Part shown: positions 7,801 to 16,190 of the stretch, in pieces
Layout of the letters: every line of letters begins with the position of its first letter
How positions within the stretch are numbered: position 1 is the first letter of the stretch
Program-made: the position numbers and the translations under genes
The notes under the pieces: model-generated
What the model was told of the DNA's origin: nothing
Database searches by the model: none
Seen by the model: the letters and a program-made list of their open reading frames with translations, nothing else
Origin: a virus
Length of the DNA stretch: 31,036 bases
Direction: 5' to 3' (one strand)
Virus record (IMG/VR): IMGVR_UViG_3300025771_003930
Coordinates: 1-31,036 of that record

Positions 7801-8469
7801 ATGAGTAAAGAATTAGAATTAGTACAAATAGGTTATGCTAACGGAGTAGCTCCTGGCTTTCCTTTAACAGAAAAAGAAAAAGATTCAATGATTGAAGAAG
7901 CAGCTGAAGCTTATGGTAAGTTTTTAGATGCTTTAGGATGTGATTGGAGAAATGATCCTAACTCATCAGATACTCCTCGTAGAGTAGCTAAGGCTTATGT
8001 TAGAGATTTATGGAAAGGTCGTTACGATGCTATGACCGAGATTACAGCATTTCCTTCAGACGGATATGACGGTATTGTACAGGAATCTAATATACCGGTC
8101 ACTTCTATGTGTTCACATCATCACCAGACTATTGGAGGTAAAGTAAGTATTGCTTATGTACCTTCTAAGGACGGTAAAGTAGTTGGACTATCTAAACTAA
8201 ACCGAATCGTCGAACATTTTGGACGTAGAGGAGCTATTCAAGAACAGCTCACTGTAGCTATTCATAATGCTATTGATAAGATATGTGAAGGTAATTTAGG
8301 AGTAGCTGTAATGGTAGATGCGACTCATAACTGTGTTAGCTGTAGAGGAGTTAAGCATCAAGGAGCTTCAATGCAAACAGCTAAACTATCAGGATGCTTC
8401 TTAAACGAGGATTCTGCAAGATCAGAGTTTTATAAAAATATAGAATTAGCAGGTAAATGTCGCTCATAA
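7801..8469 (+). CDS. folE: GTP cyclohydrolase I
   Basis: This 222-residue protein has the zinc ligands in MCSHHHQTIGG (Cys104, His107) and in ATHNCVSCRGV (Cys178), the substrate-binding segment GLSKLNRIVEHFGRR, and the conserved C-terminal GASMQTAKLSGCF. The full catalytic domain is present. The enzyme turns GTP into dihydroneopterin triphosphate, the first step to folate and to 7-deazaguanines. In this window, with queE-like, queF and dpdA-like genes, the second route is more likely. The gene overlaps the cupin gene that follows by 13 bases. Confidence 0.95.
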   Translation: MSKELELVQIGYANGVAPGFPLTEKEKDSMIEEAAEAYGKFLDALGCDWRNDPNSSDTPRRVAKAYVRDLWKGRYDAMTEITAFPSDGYDGIVQESNIPVTSMCSHHHQTIGGKVSIAYVPSKDGKVVGLSKLNRIVEHFGRRGAIQEQLTVAIHNAIDKICEGNLGVAVMVDATHNCVSCRGVKHQGASMQTAKLSGCFLNEDSARSEFYKNIELAGKCRS

Positions 8470-8807
8470 ACGAAGAAGCATTGCGTCCTTGGGGATACTA
8501 TGAAGTACTATTAGATACTCCTTACACTAAGGTAAAAGAAATAACTGTTGAACCAGGACAAAGACTATCATACCAGTCTCATAAACATAGAGAAGAATAT
8601 TGGACTTGTGTTCAAGGAGAATTAACGGTTATTTTAGAGGGAAAGGAGCTACTTATCCCCTACGGTCATTCTATTCATATTCCATTAGGAGCTAAACATA
8701 GAATGGTTAACAAAAGCGAATCTAACGTAAAAGTTGTAGAAGTGCAAGTAGGTTCGTATTTTGGTGAAGAAGATATAATAAGATACGAAGACGATTATGG
8801 AAGGTAA
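8457..8807 (+). CDS. Cupin, mannose-6-phosphate isomerase type II-like
   Basis: This 116-residue protein has the single-domain cupin pattern: RPWGYYEVL, then QRLSYQSHKHREEYW with metal-binding His residues and Glu, then IPLGAKHRMVNKS with the second His motif. It matches the C-terminal isomerase domain of bifunctional ManC/AlgA enzymes as a stand-alone protein. It would interconvert mannose-6-phosphate and fructose-6-phosphate, or act as a related sugar isomerase. It overlaps folE and the MazG-like gene. A sugar role links it to the glycosyltransferase-like proteins in the window. Confidence 0.8.
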   Translation: MSLINEEALRPWGYYEVLLDTPYTKVKEITVEPGQRLSYQSHKHREEYWTCVQGELTVILEGKELLIPYGHSIHIPLGAKHRMVNKSESNVKVVEVQVGSYFGEEDIIRYEDDYGR

Positions 8808-9339
8808 ACAGTTATCATTATTTGAAGGTCTCGAACCTGGAATGGACCCTAGTACTGGGTTAAGTGCTGATGTCCCCTTTGTTAACGAGGTAGAAACTTT
8901 TAACGCAACTTTTGGTAAACCAAACAACTATGTACCAACAATCCCAGAAAAGAAAGAATGGCAATTTGTCTATGACTTCATTCAAGAAGAACTCGAAGAA
9001 TATAGAGAAGCTTGCGAAAGGGGCGACATTGTGGAAGTTCTGGACGCTTTGTGCGATATTACTTATGTTTCCCTTGGGAACGGTACTATGCTACATGGCC
9101 TTAAGAGCAAGATATGGCCGGCATATCTCGAAGTACAAGCAAGTAATATGTCAAAAGCTTGTACAACTGAAGAAGAAGCCATACTTACCGTCAGCAAACG
9201 AAGTGAGGAACAAGGTGAGACCTGCCATTTTGAGAAGATTGAGGAAGGACGGTATATTGTCTACCGTACCAGAGACAGAAAAGTAATGAAATCTATTAAT
9301 TACTTTAGACCAGACCTTAAACAGTTTTTCAATGATTAA
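8797..9339 (+). CDS. MazG-like nucleotide pyrophosphohydrolase
   Basis: This 180-residue protein has a helical core with EELEEYREACERGDIVEVLD followed by ALCDITYVSLG, the EExxE...ExxD pattern of all-alpha NTP pyrophosphohydrolases (MazG/HisE type). The C-terminal half (EKIEEGRYIVYRTRDRKVMK) resembles the extension seen in phage members of the family. Such enzymes hydrolyse (d)NTPs or modified nucleotides to monophosphates; phage copies are linked to nucleotide pool control or to lowering of ppGpp. It overlaps the genes on both sides by 8-11 bases. Confidence 0.8.
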   Translation: MEGKQLSLFEGLEPGMDPSTGLSADVPFVNEVETFNATFGKPNNYVPTIPEKKEWQFVYDFIQEELEEYREACERGDIVEVLDALCDITYVSLGNGTMLHGLKSKIWPAYLEVQASNMSKACTTEEEAILTVSKRSEEQGETCHFEKIEEGRYIVYRTRDRKVMKSINYFRPDLKQFFND

Positions 9340-9511
9340 ACTAGACCAACATATTGTAGAGATTGACGGTGTTAAGTATGTACCACTTAATATTGTAAAT
9401 GAGTTTGTTGCAGAAACATATGTAGACAAGGTTAATGAAATAAATAATGTACTTAACAAAGCCCTTTCTACTTATGACAAAGGCATAAAAGATATTTTGA
9501 ATAATGATTAA
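9332..9511 (+). CDS. Small hypothetical protein (59 residues)
   Basis: The frame begins MIKLDQHIVEIDGVKYVPL and runs to a TAA overlapping the next gene by 8 bases; its ATG overlaps the MazG-like stop. The N-terminal part reads like a short beta-hairpin and the C-terminal half (AETYVDKVNEINNVLNKAL) like a helix or coiled coil. No family is recognised. Without it there would be a 160-base gap in an otherwise gapless operon, which supports it as a real gene. Confidence 0.65.
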   Translation: MIKLDQHIVEIDGVKYVPLNIVNEFVAETYVDKVNEINNVLNKALSTYDKGIKDILNND

Positions 9512-10334
9512 AATAGCACACGAAGCTCCTATTGACATATTTGATGAAATTCAAAGAAGAACTGATTACGACTATGCATTAGTGCACTTATTAGAAGAAA
9601 GCTTTAGATATAGAGAAATTTTTGAAGCAGCAGTTAAAAGAGGTAGAGAAGTTATACTTGATAACTCTATATTTGAGTTAGAAGAAGCTTTTGAAGCAGA
9701 TAGATTTGCTATGTGGGTTGAGAGACTTAAACCAACCTGGTATATTATACCAGATGCTTTAGAGAATGCTGAAAAGACAATGCAACAGGCTGCCGATTGG
9801 ATTAAGAAGTATAGTGATGTACCGGGTAAACGTATAGGAGTTGTACAAGGTAAAACATACGAGGAAATAAGAGACTGTTACAAGGCTATGGATGAAATAG
9901 CTAAGGTTGATATGATTGCTATTTCATTCGATTATTCGTATTACAACAGATCTGTACCCCATCCTAACAAGTATGTTAGCTGGATGCTAGGACGTGTTAA
10001 GCTACTTGGAGATTTACTTAAAGACGGTGTTATTAATAAGGATAAACCTCATCACCTATTAGGTTGCGGTTTACCTCAAGAGTTTAGTTTTTACAGACAT
10101 GCTGATTACAATTTTATTTACAGTCTGGATACTAGTAATCCAGTTGTCCATGGAATAAAAGGTATAGACTATAAACCAGAAGGACTATGGTCTAAGGAAT
10201 CTCAAAAGCTTCATGAACTTATTGACTATCCTTTGGAGGATTTAGATTTAAATCTTATATTAGATAATGTAGATAAGTTTAGAAGATTTGTATCGGGCAA
10301 AAATAGGTTAGAAGTGGTATTTGATAGAGTATGA
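9504..10334 (+). CDS. dpdA: DpdA-like DNA 7-deazaguanine transglycosylase (TGT superfamily)
   Basis: This 276-residue protein resembles the short phage DpdA/queuine tRNA-ribosyltransferase-like family. ILDNSIFELEE (Asp53) and YSLDTSNPV (Asp209) are the likely positions of the two catalytic aspartates (inference from TGT). IIPDALENAEKT, IGVVQGKTYEE, ISFDYS and LLGCGLPQEF complete the expected barrel pattern. The C-terminal part has no cysteines, so the structural zinc site of tRNA-acting TGT is missing, as is usual for DNA-acting relatives. Known DpdA proteins exchange guanine in DNA for a 7-deazaguanine. folE lies upstream and queF two genes downstream. A tRNA-type activity is the alternative but is less likely. 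Confidence 0.75.
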   Translation: MIKIAHEAPIDIFDEIQRRTDYDYALVHLLEESFRYREIFEAAVKRGREVILDNSIFELEEAFEADRFAMWVERLKPTWYIIPDALENAEKTMQQAADWIKKYSDVPGKRIGVVQGKTYEEIRDCYKAMDEIAKVDMIAISFDYSYYNRSVPHPNKYVSWMLGRVKLLGDLLKDGVINKDKPHHLLGCGLPQEFSFYRHADYNFIYSLDTSNPVVHGIKGIDYKPEGLWSKESQKLHELIDYPLEDLDLNLILDNVDKFRRFVSGKNRLEVVFDRV

Positions 10335-11287
10335 AAATAGCAATAACTGGCGCACAATCTACAGGTAAGTCGACATTACTTAATGCTTTAAAAAGGTCAA
10401 ATGACCTGTATGGGTTTGAGTTTATTGACGAATTAACTCGTAAAATTGCAGCTAAAGGTATTAACATTAATGAAGAAGGCAGCAATATGTCTCAGATTTT
10501 TACCATTACTATACATGCAGAAAATATAATGAAAAAGCATTTTATTTCTGATAGATGTGCTCTAGATGGATTAGTTTATACTAAGTGGTTGTACGATCAA
10601 GGTAAGGTAGATAAGTGGATAATGGATTATGCAGTTGGTGTTGCTAAGGAAGTTTTACCTCGTTATGATTATATTTTTTATTTACCTCCAGAAATACCTA
10701 TTGAAGATGATGGAGTTAGAAGTGCAGATATTAAATTTAGAGATGAAATAGTTTCTATTTTTGAAAACTATACTAAAGAGTTTAACTTAAAACTTATTGA
10801 ACTTTCAGGTAATGTTAAGGATAGGGTACAAAAATTTAAAAGAGTTTTAGGACCTAAATTAGCATTACCGGTAAATTTAGATGAAGTAGATATTACAACA
10901 GTATTTGATTTTGCTTTCTCTTGTGGTGATGAATATATGAAATATTTAAGAGATGCAGTTAAATATTGGATTAAAGAAGATTATGCAGATTTAGATAATT
11001 GTAAAATACTACAAACAGAGTATTCTCCTGAAAGTGGAATTGGTACTGCATTTATAAGAGAAGGTGAGGATAATTCTGCACACTTAAGTAGATTTACTGT
11101 TTCTAGAAAAGGTAAAGGATTAGGAAGTAGAATATTGAGCACTTTAAATAGAAAATATAAAAAAGTTACTCTTTGGTCTAACCCAGAAGCAATTCAGTTT
11201 TATAAGAAAAACGGATTTACATTTACCAACGAAACTGTTGATGTTGAAGGGGCTATTTACACATTTGGTTACTATGAGAACTTGTAA
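10331..11287 (+). CDS. Fusion of AAA_28/NadR-like P-loop kinase and GNAT acetyltransferase
   Basis: This 318-residue protein has two parts. Residues 1-180 carry a P-loop GAQSTGKSTL (7-16), FIDELTRKIA and SDRCALDGLVY, as in NadR/AAA_28-type kinases. Residues about 200-318 look like a GNAT N-acetyltransferase, with the acetyl-CoA loop SRKGKGLGSRIL and NPEAIQFYKKNGF. The linker around 180-200 is continuous, and no stop or frameshift separates them. The ATG overlaps the dpdA-like stop by 4 bases. Placed between dpdA-like and queF genes, it could further modify a base or nucleotide (kinase then acetyl transfer), but this is inference. Confidence 0.75.
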   Translation: MKIAITGAQSTGKSTLLNALKRSNDLYGFEFIDELTRKIAAKGININEEGSNMSQIFTITIHAENIMKKHFISDRCALDGLVYTKWLYDQGKVDKWIMDYAVGVAKEVLPRYDYIFYLPPEIPIEDDGVRSADIKFRDEIVSIFENYTKEFNLKLIELSGNVKDRVQKFKRVLGPKLALPVNLDEVDITTVFDFAFSCGDEYMKYLRDAVKYWIKEDYADLDNCKILQTEYSPESGIGTAFIREGEDNSAHLSRFTVSRKGKGLGSRILSTLNRKYKKVTLWSNPEAIQFYKKNGFTFTNETVDVEGAIYTFGYYENL

Positions 11288-11627
11288 CGTTTGCGGTAAA
11301 GAGAAAAAAGACTCTAAGTTTAAGCATGAAGATAAGAAAACTTGCTTAAAATGTGAGACTCGTTGGTATATGAGACTCTTAAGGATGATGGTTGTACAGA
11401 GACAACTTACTCCTATAGAAAGAATCTCTAATAGAGTCGGATATATGGGATCAGCATTTATAATGTCATCTCCTTACTTACTACAGTATGATAATATAGG
11501 TGCTTATACCTACCTTATTGGAGCAGTTTTGTCTATACCTCAAGTATGGATCGCTAAACAGTGGAACATAGTAATTGTAAATTTTAATCTCTTAGTAGGC
11601 TATGGCCTCTATATTTTAAACATGTAA
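11274..11627 (+). CDS. Zinc-ribbon membrane protein
   Basis: The ATG at 11274 is chosen over 11238 because it gives a protein that starts directly with the zinc motif MRTCNVCGKEKK and limits the overlap with the upstream gene to 14 bases. The product is 117 residues. Cys4/Cys7 and Cys24/Cys27 form a zinc ribbon, followed by a basic stretch and about three hydrophobic helices (GYMGSAFIMSS, YTYLIGAVLSI, IVNFNLLVGYGLYIL). No family is recognised. Confidence 0.65.
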   Translation: MRTCNVCGKEKKDSKFKHEDKKTCLKCETRWYMRLLRMMVVQRQLTPIERISNRVGYMGSAFIMSSPYLLQYDNIGAYTYLIGAVLSIPQVWIAKQWNIVIVNFNLLVGYGLYILNM

Positions 11628-11628
11628 T

Positions 11629-12531
11629 ATGAGTGAAGTTAAAAATTATGAAGCAGTAAAAGAAATAGCTGCAAAACATTTAGGTAAAGTTGGCGGTGAC
11701 GGATACTCCGACCAGTATAGCCCTGAACTACTAGTTAAAATACCCCGTTACCTTAACCGAGAAGGTTATAATTTAACTGGAGCAGAATTTAAAGGGGTTG
11801 ATGTATGGAATGCATACGAAGTATCTGCAATTACGACTAAAGGTCAACCTGTTGCCGGAATGCTTAAAATAGTATGCCCATCAGATAGTGAAAATCACGT
11901 AGAATCTAAATCTATAAAGTTATACTTAAATTCTTTTAATATGACTCAAATAGGTGATAATGCTGCTGATTGTATTTCCGGTATTGAAGCAAGAGTTAAA
12001 AGAGATTTAGATGAACTTTTAGATACTAATACTACAGTTACGTTTTTTGCTTCTGAATTTGAAACTGAACCTTTATCTTTCTCAGATGAATATCAGGATA
12101 TAGCAGATATTGCTAAATTAGACGATATAGATTTTACAGCTTTTAAATCAGATGCAGATCAATTAGAAACTGGGGAAGGAGAAGAACTAAAGGTTAGGTC
12201 TAATTTATTGAGATCGAATTGTAGAGTAACTAACCAACCAGATTGGGGTGATGTTTTTATTTATATTAAAGGAGAAAAAGTCCCATCTGCTGAATCGTTG
12301 GCTAAATATATTGTTAGTCATAGAACAGTTAGTCACTTTCATGAAGAGATATGTGAGATGATATTTGCTCATTTAACTGAAAGATTTAAACCAGAACATT
12401 TGATGGTATCATGTTTATATACTAGAAGAGGGGGTATTGATATTAATCCTATTAGAGCAACTCATAAAATGCTTATACCAGATTTCTTTACCAACCCTAA
12501 TTACACAATTCGAAAAACGTTAAGACAGTAG
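11629..12531 (+). CDS. queF: NADPH-dependent 7-cyano-7-deazaguanine reductase, two-domain type
   Basis: This 300-residue protein shows the QueF nitrile-reductase signature. The NADPH-binding motif ESKSIKLYLNSFN is at 92-104. The catalytic segment RSNCRVTNQPDWGD has nucleophile Cys198 and a conserved Asp205. HFHEEICEMIF (His238, Glu239) binds substrate. Length and order match the long E. coli-type enzyme (282 residues). All key residues are present, so it should be active. It reduces preQ0 to preQ1 with two NADPH. Together with the DpdA-like enzyme this points to preQ1 or a derivative as the base placed in DNA. Confidence 0.95.
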   Translation: MSEVKNYEAVKEIAAKHLGKVGGDGYSDQYSPELLVKIPRYLNREGYNLTGAEFKGVDVWNAYEVSAITTKGQPVAGMLKIVCPSDSENHVESKSIKLYLNSFNMTQIGDNAADCISGIEARVKRDLDELLDTNTTVTFFASEFETEPLSFSDEYQDIADIAKLDDIDFTAFKSDADQLETGEGEELKVRSNLLRSNCRVTNQPDWGDVFIYIKGEKVPSAESLAKYIVSHRTVSHFHEEICEMIFAHLTERFKPEHLMVSCLYTRRGGIDINPIRATHKMLIPDFFTNPNYTIRKTLRQ

Positions 12532-12534
12532 GTA

Positions 12535-13245
12535 ATGGGTAATGTTCTTTGGGTTTTTGGGGACAGTTTCTGTGCTTATAATGACAACTGGATCAAACAT
12601 ATACAGACAGAGGGTGGCTTTAGTGAAGTACGTATCAGTGGTTTAGCCGGTTCCAGTCTAACTTATACTCTTGAAAAAATATACCTTAATTTAAATAATA
12701 TTAAAAAATCAGATGGTGTTGTAGTAGGGATGACAGACCATGCAAGACAGTATTTATCCAGTTTTCATCTCAGACCTAGGAGTGGTATAAACTCTAACAG
12801 AATTTTCACCAAACACCCCCGTGAAGTAGATACACTTGGTGAAGTTGATAAAGTTTACAGTGACTATTTAAAATACCTTTATGATGATTTTCAAACACTC
12901 CAACATTTAATACCCACTTACCATTTTGTAAAAAATTACATCCCAGAAGTACTTAAAACAAAAAAGTATGTTAGTTTTTACACAATGTCTTCCAATTTAA
13001 TTTTATCATGTGCTGAAACTCCAAATAGTGAGAGATATATTAATTTTTTACCTGTATACAAAAAATTACACCCATTCTCTGGATACCCAGGTATGTTTGA
13101 AGTAGTTAAGGAATTTGCAAAACTACATAAACTACCTTCTAGTAGTTATGAAGGTACCACTAACCACTGGATAGATCACCCTAGTTACGAGGAATACTTT
13201 TGGAATATTTATACTAAACTATTTAAACCATTATGGCTGAACTAG
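12535..13245 (+). CDS. SGNH/GDSL-like hydrolase family protein
   Basis: This 236-residue protein begins MGNVLWVFGDSFCAY, a GDS block I with Ser11 as the presumed nucleophile, followed by ISGLAGSSLTY (block II-like Gly). VVVGMTDHARQYL takes the place of the oxyanion Asn block, and a C-terminal NHWIDHPSYEEYFW could supply the Asp-His pair. Block III lacks a clean GxND. There is no signal peptide, so it would act in the cytoplasm or as a virion component. SGNH proteins remove or transfer acyl groups on glycans. The specific substrate is unknown. Confidence 0.6.
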   Translation: MGNVLWVFGDSFCAYNDNWIKHIQTEGGFSEVRISGLAGSSLTYTLEKIYLNLNNIKKSDGVVVGMTDHARQYLSSFHLRPRSGINSNRIFTKHPREVDTLGEVDKVYSDYLKYLYDDFQTLQHLIPTYHFVKNYIPEVLKTKKYVSFYTMSSNLILSCAETPNSERYINFLPVYKKLHPFSGYPGMFEVVKEFAKLHKLPSSSYEGTTNHWIDHPSYEEYFWNIYTKLFKPLWLN

Positions 13246-13493
13246 AAATACAAGAAGAAAAAGTACTAATTGCAACCAGAATACCTCCCGGAGACAATTG
13301 GGAGCTAGTAATTGATCAAGGAACTACCATAGAAGGACTAGTAATGGCTCTTACTATGTACATGCGAAAAACTAAATTTAAAGGACATTATAGATTAGAG
13401 CCTTTAGAAGGAAAGTTATACGCCATAGAAACCAACGAAATAGAGATACCAGAAGAAGAGCCAATGAAGTTCGACCTTTATGGTGAGTATTAG
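13233..13493 (+). CDS. Small acidic hypothetical protein
   Basis: This 86-residue soluble protein overlaps the SGNH gene by 13 bases. It is rich in Glu, has no cysteine, and is predicted as a mixed alpha/beta domain (VLIATRIPPGDNWELVIDQG, then a helix LVMALTMYMRKTKFKG). No family is recognised. It is the last gene before a candidate promoter and the polymerase. Confidence 0.7.
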   Translation: MAELEIQEEKVLIATRIPPGDNWELVIDQGTTIEGLVMALTMYMRKTKFKGHYRLEPLEGKLYAIETNEIEIPEEEPMKFDLYGEY

Positions 13494-13524
13494 TTGTAAG
13501 TCTGAAGTATTTTTACTATATTTA
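13494..13524 (+). promoter_or_regulatory. Candidate Bacteroidota-type promoter upstream of the polymerase operon
   Basis: TTG at 13494-13496 is followed after 20 bases by TATATTTA at 13517-13524. This matches the -33 TTG / -7 TAnnTTTG layout of Bacteroidota primary sigma factors. It would drive the 91-residue gene at 13547 and polA. It lies in a 53-base gap, one of few in the window. Confidence 0.5.
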
Positions 13525-13546
13525 GATATACAAAATAATTAAGGTT

Positions 13547-13822
13547 ATGTCTAAAATTAATGAAGATTTTTTACCGATCTATCAAAAGGTAAGCAACTGG
13601 GTTACTACTTTTTATAGAAATAATACCAACAGATGGTTAAATAAAAACCATGCTAATGAAATTTATGAATTTCTATATAACAAAAGTAAGTTTAAAAAAC
13701 AAGATGGTACTGCAGCTATTATTACTAAATTTTTAGAGGCTAGTTTAGAACAAGACTATGTTAAAGTAAGTTGGACAGAAAGCAGCCTTCGTTCAATGGT
13801 TTTTGGTGATAAAGTAAGATAG
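13547..13822 (+). CDS. Small hypothetical protein upstream of DNA polymerase
   Basis: This 91-residue protein is predicted as helical with many aromatic and basic residues (VSNWVTTFYRNNTNRWLNK) and a C-terminal SWTESSLRSMVFGDKVR. It may bind nucleic acid, but there is no recognised motif. It lies 3 bases before polA and behind a candidate promoter, so it is probably co-transcribed with the polymerase and may be a replication accessory protein (inference from position only). Confidence 0.7.
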   Translation: MSKINEDFLPIYQKVSNWVTTFYRNNTNRWLNKNHANEIYEFLYNKSKFKKQDGTAAIITKFLEASLEQDYVKVSWTESSLRSMVFGDKVR

Positions 13823-13825
13823 TAT

Positions 13826-16171
13826 ATGAAGTTAGAAAAAAAGTATTATACAGTTCAAAATTCTGAAACGTTAAACTTAATGTTTCAACATATTAACGAA
13901 TCAGACGTTATTGCAGTAGATACAGAAACATCCGGTCTTAATCCTAGGAAGGATAAAATTGTAGGTTGGTCGTTGTCTGGGGATGAAGGTATCGGTTTCT
14001 ATATTCCAACTCTAGTCTGGAACTTTGATAAAGGTTTACTTGAACTACAGAAGATTGACGGTACCTCTACTGAGACTATTTCTCGTAACCTACTTTCAAT
14101 GTTAGTGGAACAGAAAAAGAAACTAGTATTTCACAATGCTTCTTTCGACGTTCAGTTTATAAAGAATTTTTACGGTGTTGATTTATCTAGGCAAATATGG
14201 GTTGATACTGGACTACTTGTCCATACAGTTTACGAGGAGGGTGCTTTTGGATTCGGTAACCCTTTTGGATTAAAGTCCATAGCGATAATGAATCAACAGG
14301 CTCTTGGACTAAATGTCGAAGAGGCTGCTAACCAAGAACAAATTGAACTAAAAGAAAGTATTAAGAAAAATGGTGGTTCCGTTACTAAAGAAAGTTTTGA
14401 AATTTATAAAGCTGACCTTGACATACTCAGTAAATACGCTGCTGCTGATACTGACCTTACCCTTCGCATTTGTAATCTATATTTGGATAAGCTTAGAGAT
14501 GAAGGACTTGAGAAATTCTTTTTTGAAGATGAAGTAATGCCGATTTATCGAGAAGTTACACTACCTATGGAGATGATGGGTGTAGATCTCGATATGGACC
14601 TACTAAACAAAATTAACGTAGAGATAACTGACGATCTTAAGAAAAATAAGGAGATAGTTATGAAATCTCTGCTTAAAACTTCTGAGGCTAAAGCTTGGGT
14701 ATTAAAAACTGCTGAGGAAAAATTTCCAATTACCCATAAAGGTAATTTTGCTCAAAAATTAGTAGCTAGATATTCTCTTGGTTTACCTAAATCAGAAAAA
14801 ACTGGTAAGTATTCTTTAACTCAATCAAAGATTGAGGAGTTAGAAACTGTCAATGAAATAGAAGAAGGAGTTAAACAGTTTTTACTTGGTGGTAATACTG
14901 AGCATCTCGACATGAAGGAGGCTAGAAGGTTATGTTTAGATATGTGGAGAGAGTATAACGATGGTGATTACATTAATATACAATCTAAGAAACATCTAGG
15001 AGAGATTATTTTTGACTATATGGGTATTAAACCTAAAGTAACAGGCGCTAATACTAAATCAGGTAGAGCTAAGTTTGACATGGATATGGTAGAAGAACTT
15101 GCTAAAGAACACCCATGGGCTGAGAACCTACGAATCTATAATAAATTACTTAAAGTTAAATCAACCTATGTTGATAGGTTTTTAGATAGAAATGAAAATG
15201 GAAGATACTATTTTTACTTTAAGCAAAACGGCACAGTATCTGGTCGTTATGGTTCTGATGCTCAGCAGTTACCTAAACCGTTAGAAGAAGGTCAGGATGC
15301 TCCTATCTTAATGAAGTATATTAATATTGTAAGAGCATTTTTAATTGCTGGTAAAGGTAGAAAAGTAATCGATGCCGATTACGAATCATTAGAGCCTCAC
15401 TGTTTTGCTTCCGTATCAGGAGACAGAGGTTTACAAGAAATTTTTGAAAAAAATTGGGACTTCTACTCAACTGTTGCTATCAAAACTGAAAAGCTTGAAG
15501 GTGTTTCTGCTGACAAATCTGCTGATAACTATCTAAAAAAAGTAGACCCAGTTAAACGTAATACTGCTAAAGCTTATTCACTTGGTATTGCATACGGTAT
15601 GGAGGCTTATGCATTAGGTATGACTTTAGGAGTTACTCAAAAAGAAGCACAAGTGTTAGTTAACGGTTACTTGGATGGGTTCCCTCAACTTAAAGAATGG
15701 AGAGAAAGATCTAGAGAACAGGTTAAGTTGAATGGATTTATAAAGAACTATGTAGGAAGAGTTCGTCATTTACCTAGAGTTAAAAAAACCTATGCTAAGT
15801 TTGGTGATAGAATGATGGACTGGAGATTTAGAAAAGAACTAGAGGTTACCTACGGTAAGGACCAGGTTATGAAAGCATATCGTGACTATCGTAACGGCCT
15901 TAACAACTGTCTTAACTTTCAACTTCAATCTTTAGCAGCAGCTGTAGTTAACAGAGCAGCATTAGCTATTAACCGTAAGGCTGAAGAGTTGGGTATTGAT
16001 GCAAAAGTTCAAGCACAGGTACATGACCAGTTATTAATTAATGTTGATGAAAAAGATGCAGAGATGTTTGCCCCTATAGTGCAACAAATCATGCAAGATA
16101 CCACCAAACTTCCAGGAGTAACTCTTAAAGCTCCACCAGAGATTTCAAATAACTGGAGAGACGGACATTGA
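13826..16171 (+). CDS. polA: Family A DNA polymerase with 3'-5' exonuclease
   Basis: This 781-residue protein has a DEDDy exonuclease domain (VDTETSG with Asp32/Glu34; HNASFDVQF with Asp108; YAAAD with Tyr204/Asp208) and a family A polymerase domain. In the latter, motif A is DADYESLEP (Asp518), motif B is KRNTAKAYSLGIAYG (Lys582) and motif C is QVHDQL (Asp734). There is no 5'-3' exonuclease domain, as in virus-type PolA. Two sequence choices stand out. Leu586 occupies the position of E. coli Phe762, and Gln735 replaces the usual Glu after the catalytic Asp of motif C. It is expected to be the replicative polymerase of the element. Confidence 0.95.
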   Translation: MKLEKKYYTVQNSETLNLMFQHINESDVIAVDTETSGLNPRKDKIVGWSLSGDEGIGFYIPTLVWNFDKGLLELQKIDGTSTETISRNLLSMLVEQKKKLVFHNASFDVQFIKNFYGVDLSRQIWVDTGLLVHTVYEEGAFGFGNPFGLKSIAIMNQQALGLNVEEAANQEQIELKESIKKNGGSVTKESFEIYKADLDILSKYAAADTDLTLRICNLYLDKLRDEGLEKFFFEDEVMPIYREVTLPMEMMGVDLDMDLLNKINVEITDDLKKNKEIVMKSLLKTSEAKAWVLKTAEEKFPITHKGNFAQKLVARYSLGLPKSEKTGKYSLTQSKIEELETVNEIEEGVKQFLLGGNTEHLDMKEARRLCLDMWREYNDGDYINIQSKKHLGEIIFDYMGIKPKVTGANTKSGRAKFDMDMVEELAKEHPWAENLRIYNKLLKVKSTYVDRFLDRNENGRYYFYFKQNGTVSGRYGSDAQQLPKPLEEGQDAPILMKYINIVRAFLIAGKGRKVIDADYESLEPHCFASVSGDRGLQEIFEKNWDFYSTVAIKTEKLEGVSADKSADNYLKKVDPVKRNTAKAYSLGIAYGMEAYALGMTLGVTQKEAQVLVNGYLDGFPQLKEWRERSREQVKLNGFIKNYVGRVRHLPRVKKTYAKFGDRMMDWRFRKELEVTYGKDQVMKAYRDYRNGLNNCLNFQLQSLAAAVVNRAALAINRKAEELGIDAKVQAQVHDQLLINVDEKDAEMFAPIVQQIMQDTTKLPGVTLKAPPEISNNWRDGH

Positions 16172-16190
16172 TATTTATTTAAAAATACTT

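Noticed and set aside
8912-9286. Alternative + strand frame of 124 residues inside the MazG-like gene
   Set aside because: It overlaps a frame with clear EExxE and ExxD motifs and has no family-like segment of its own.
10331-11287. Frameshift joining two genes in the P-loop/GNAT protein
   Set aside because: The frame is continuous, both parts have intact motifs, and base use does not change at the junction.
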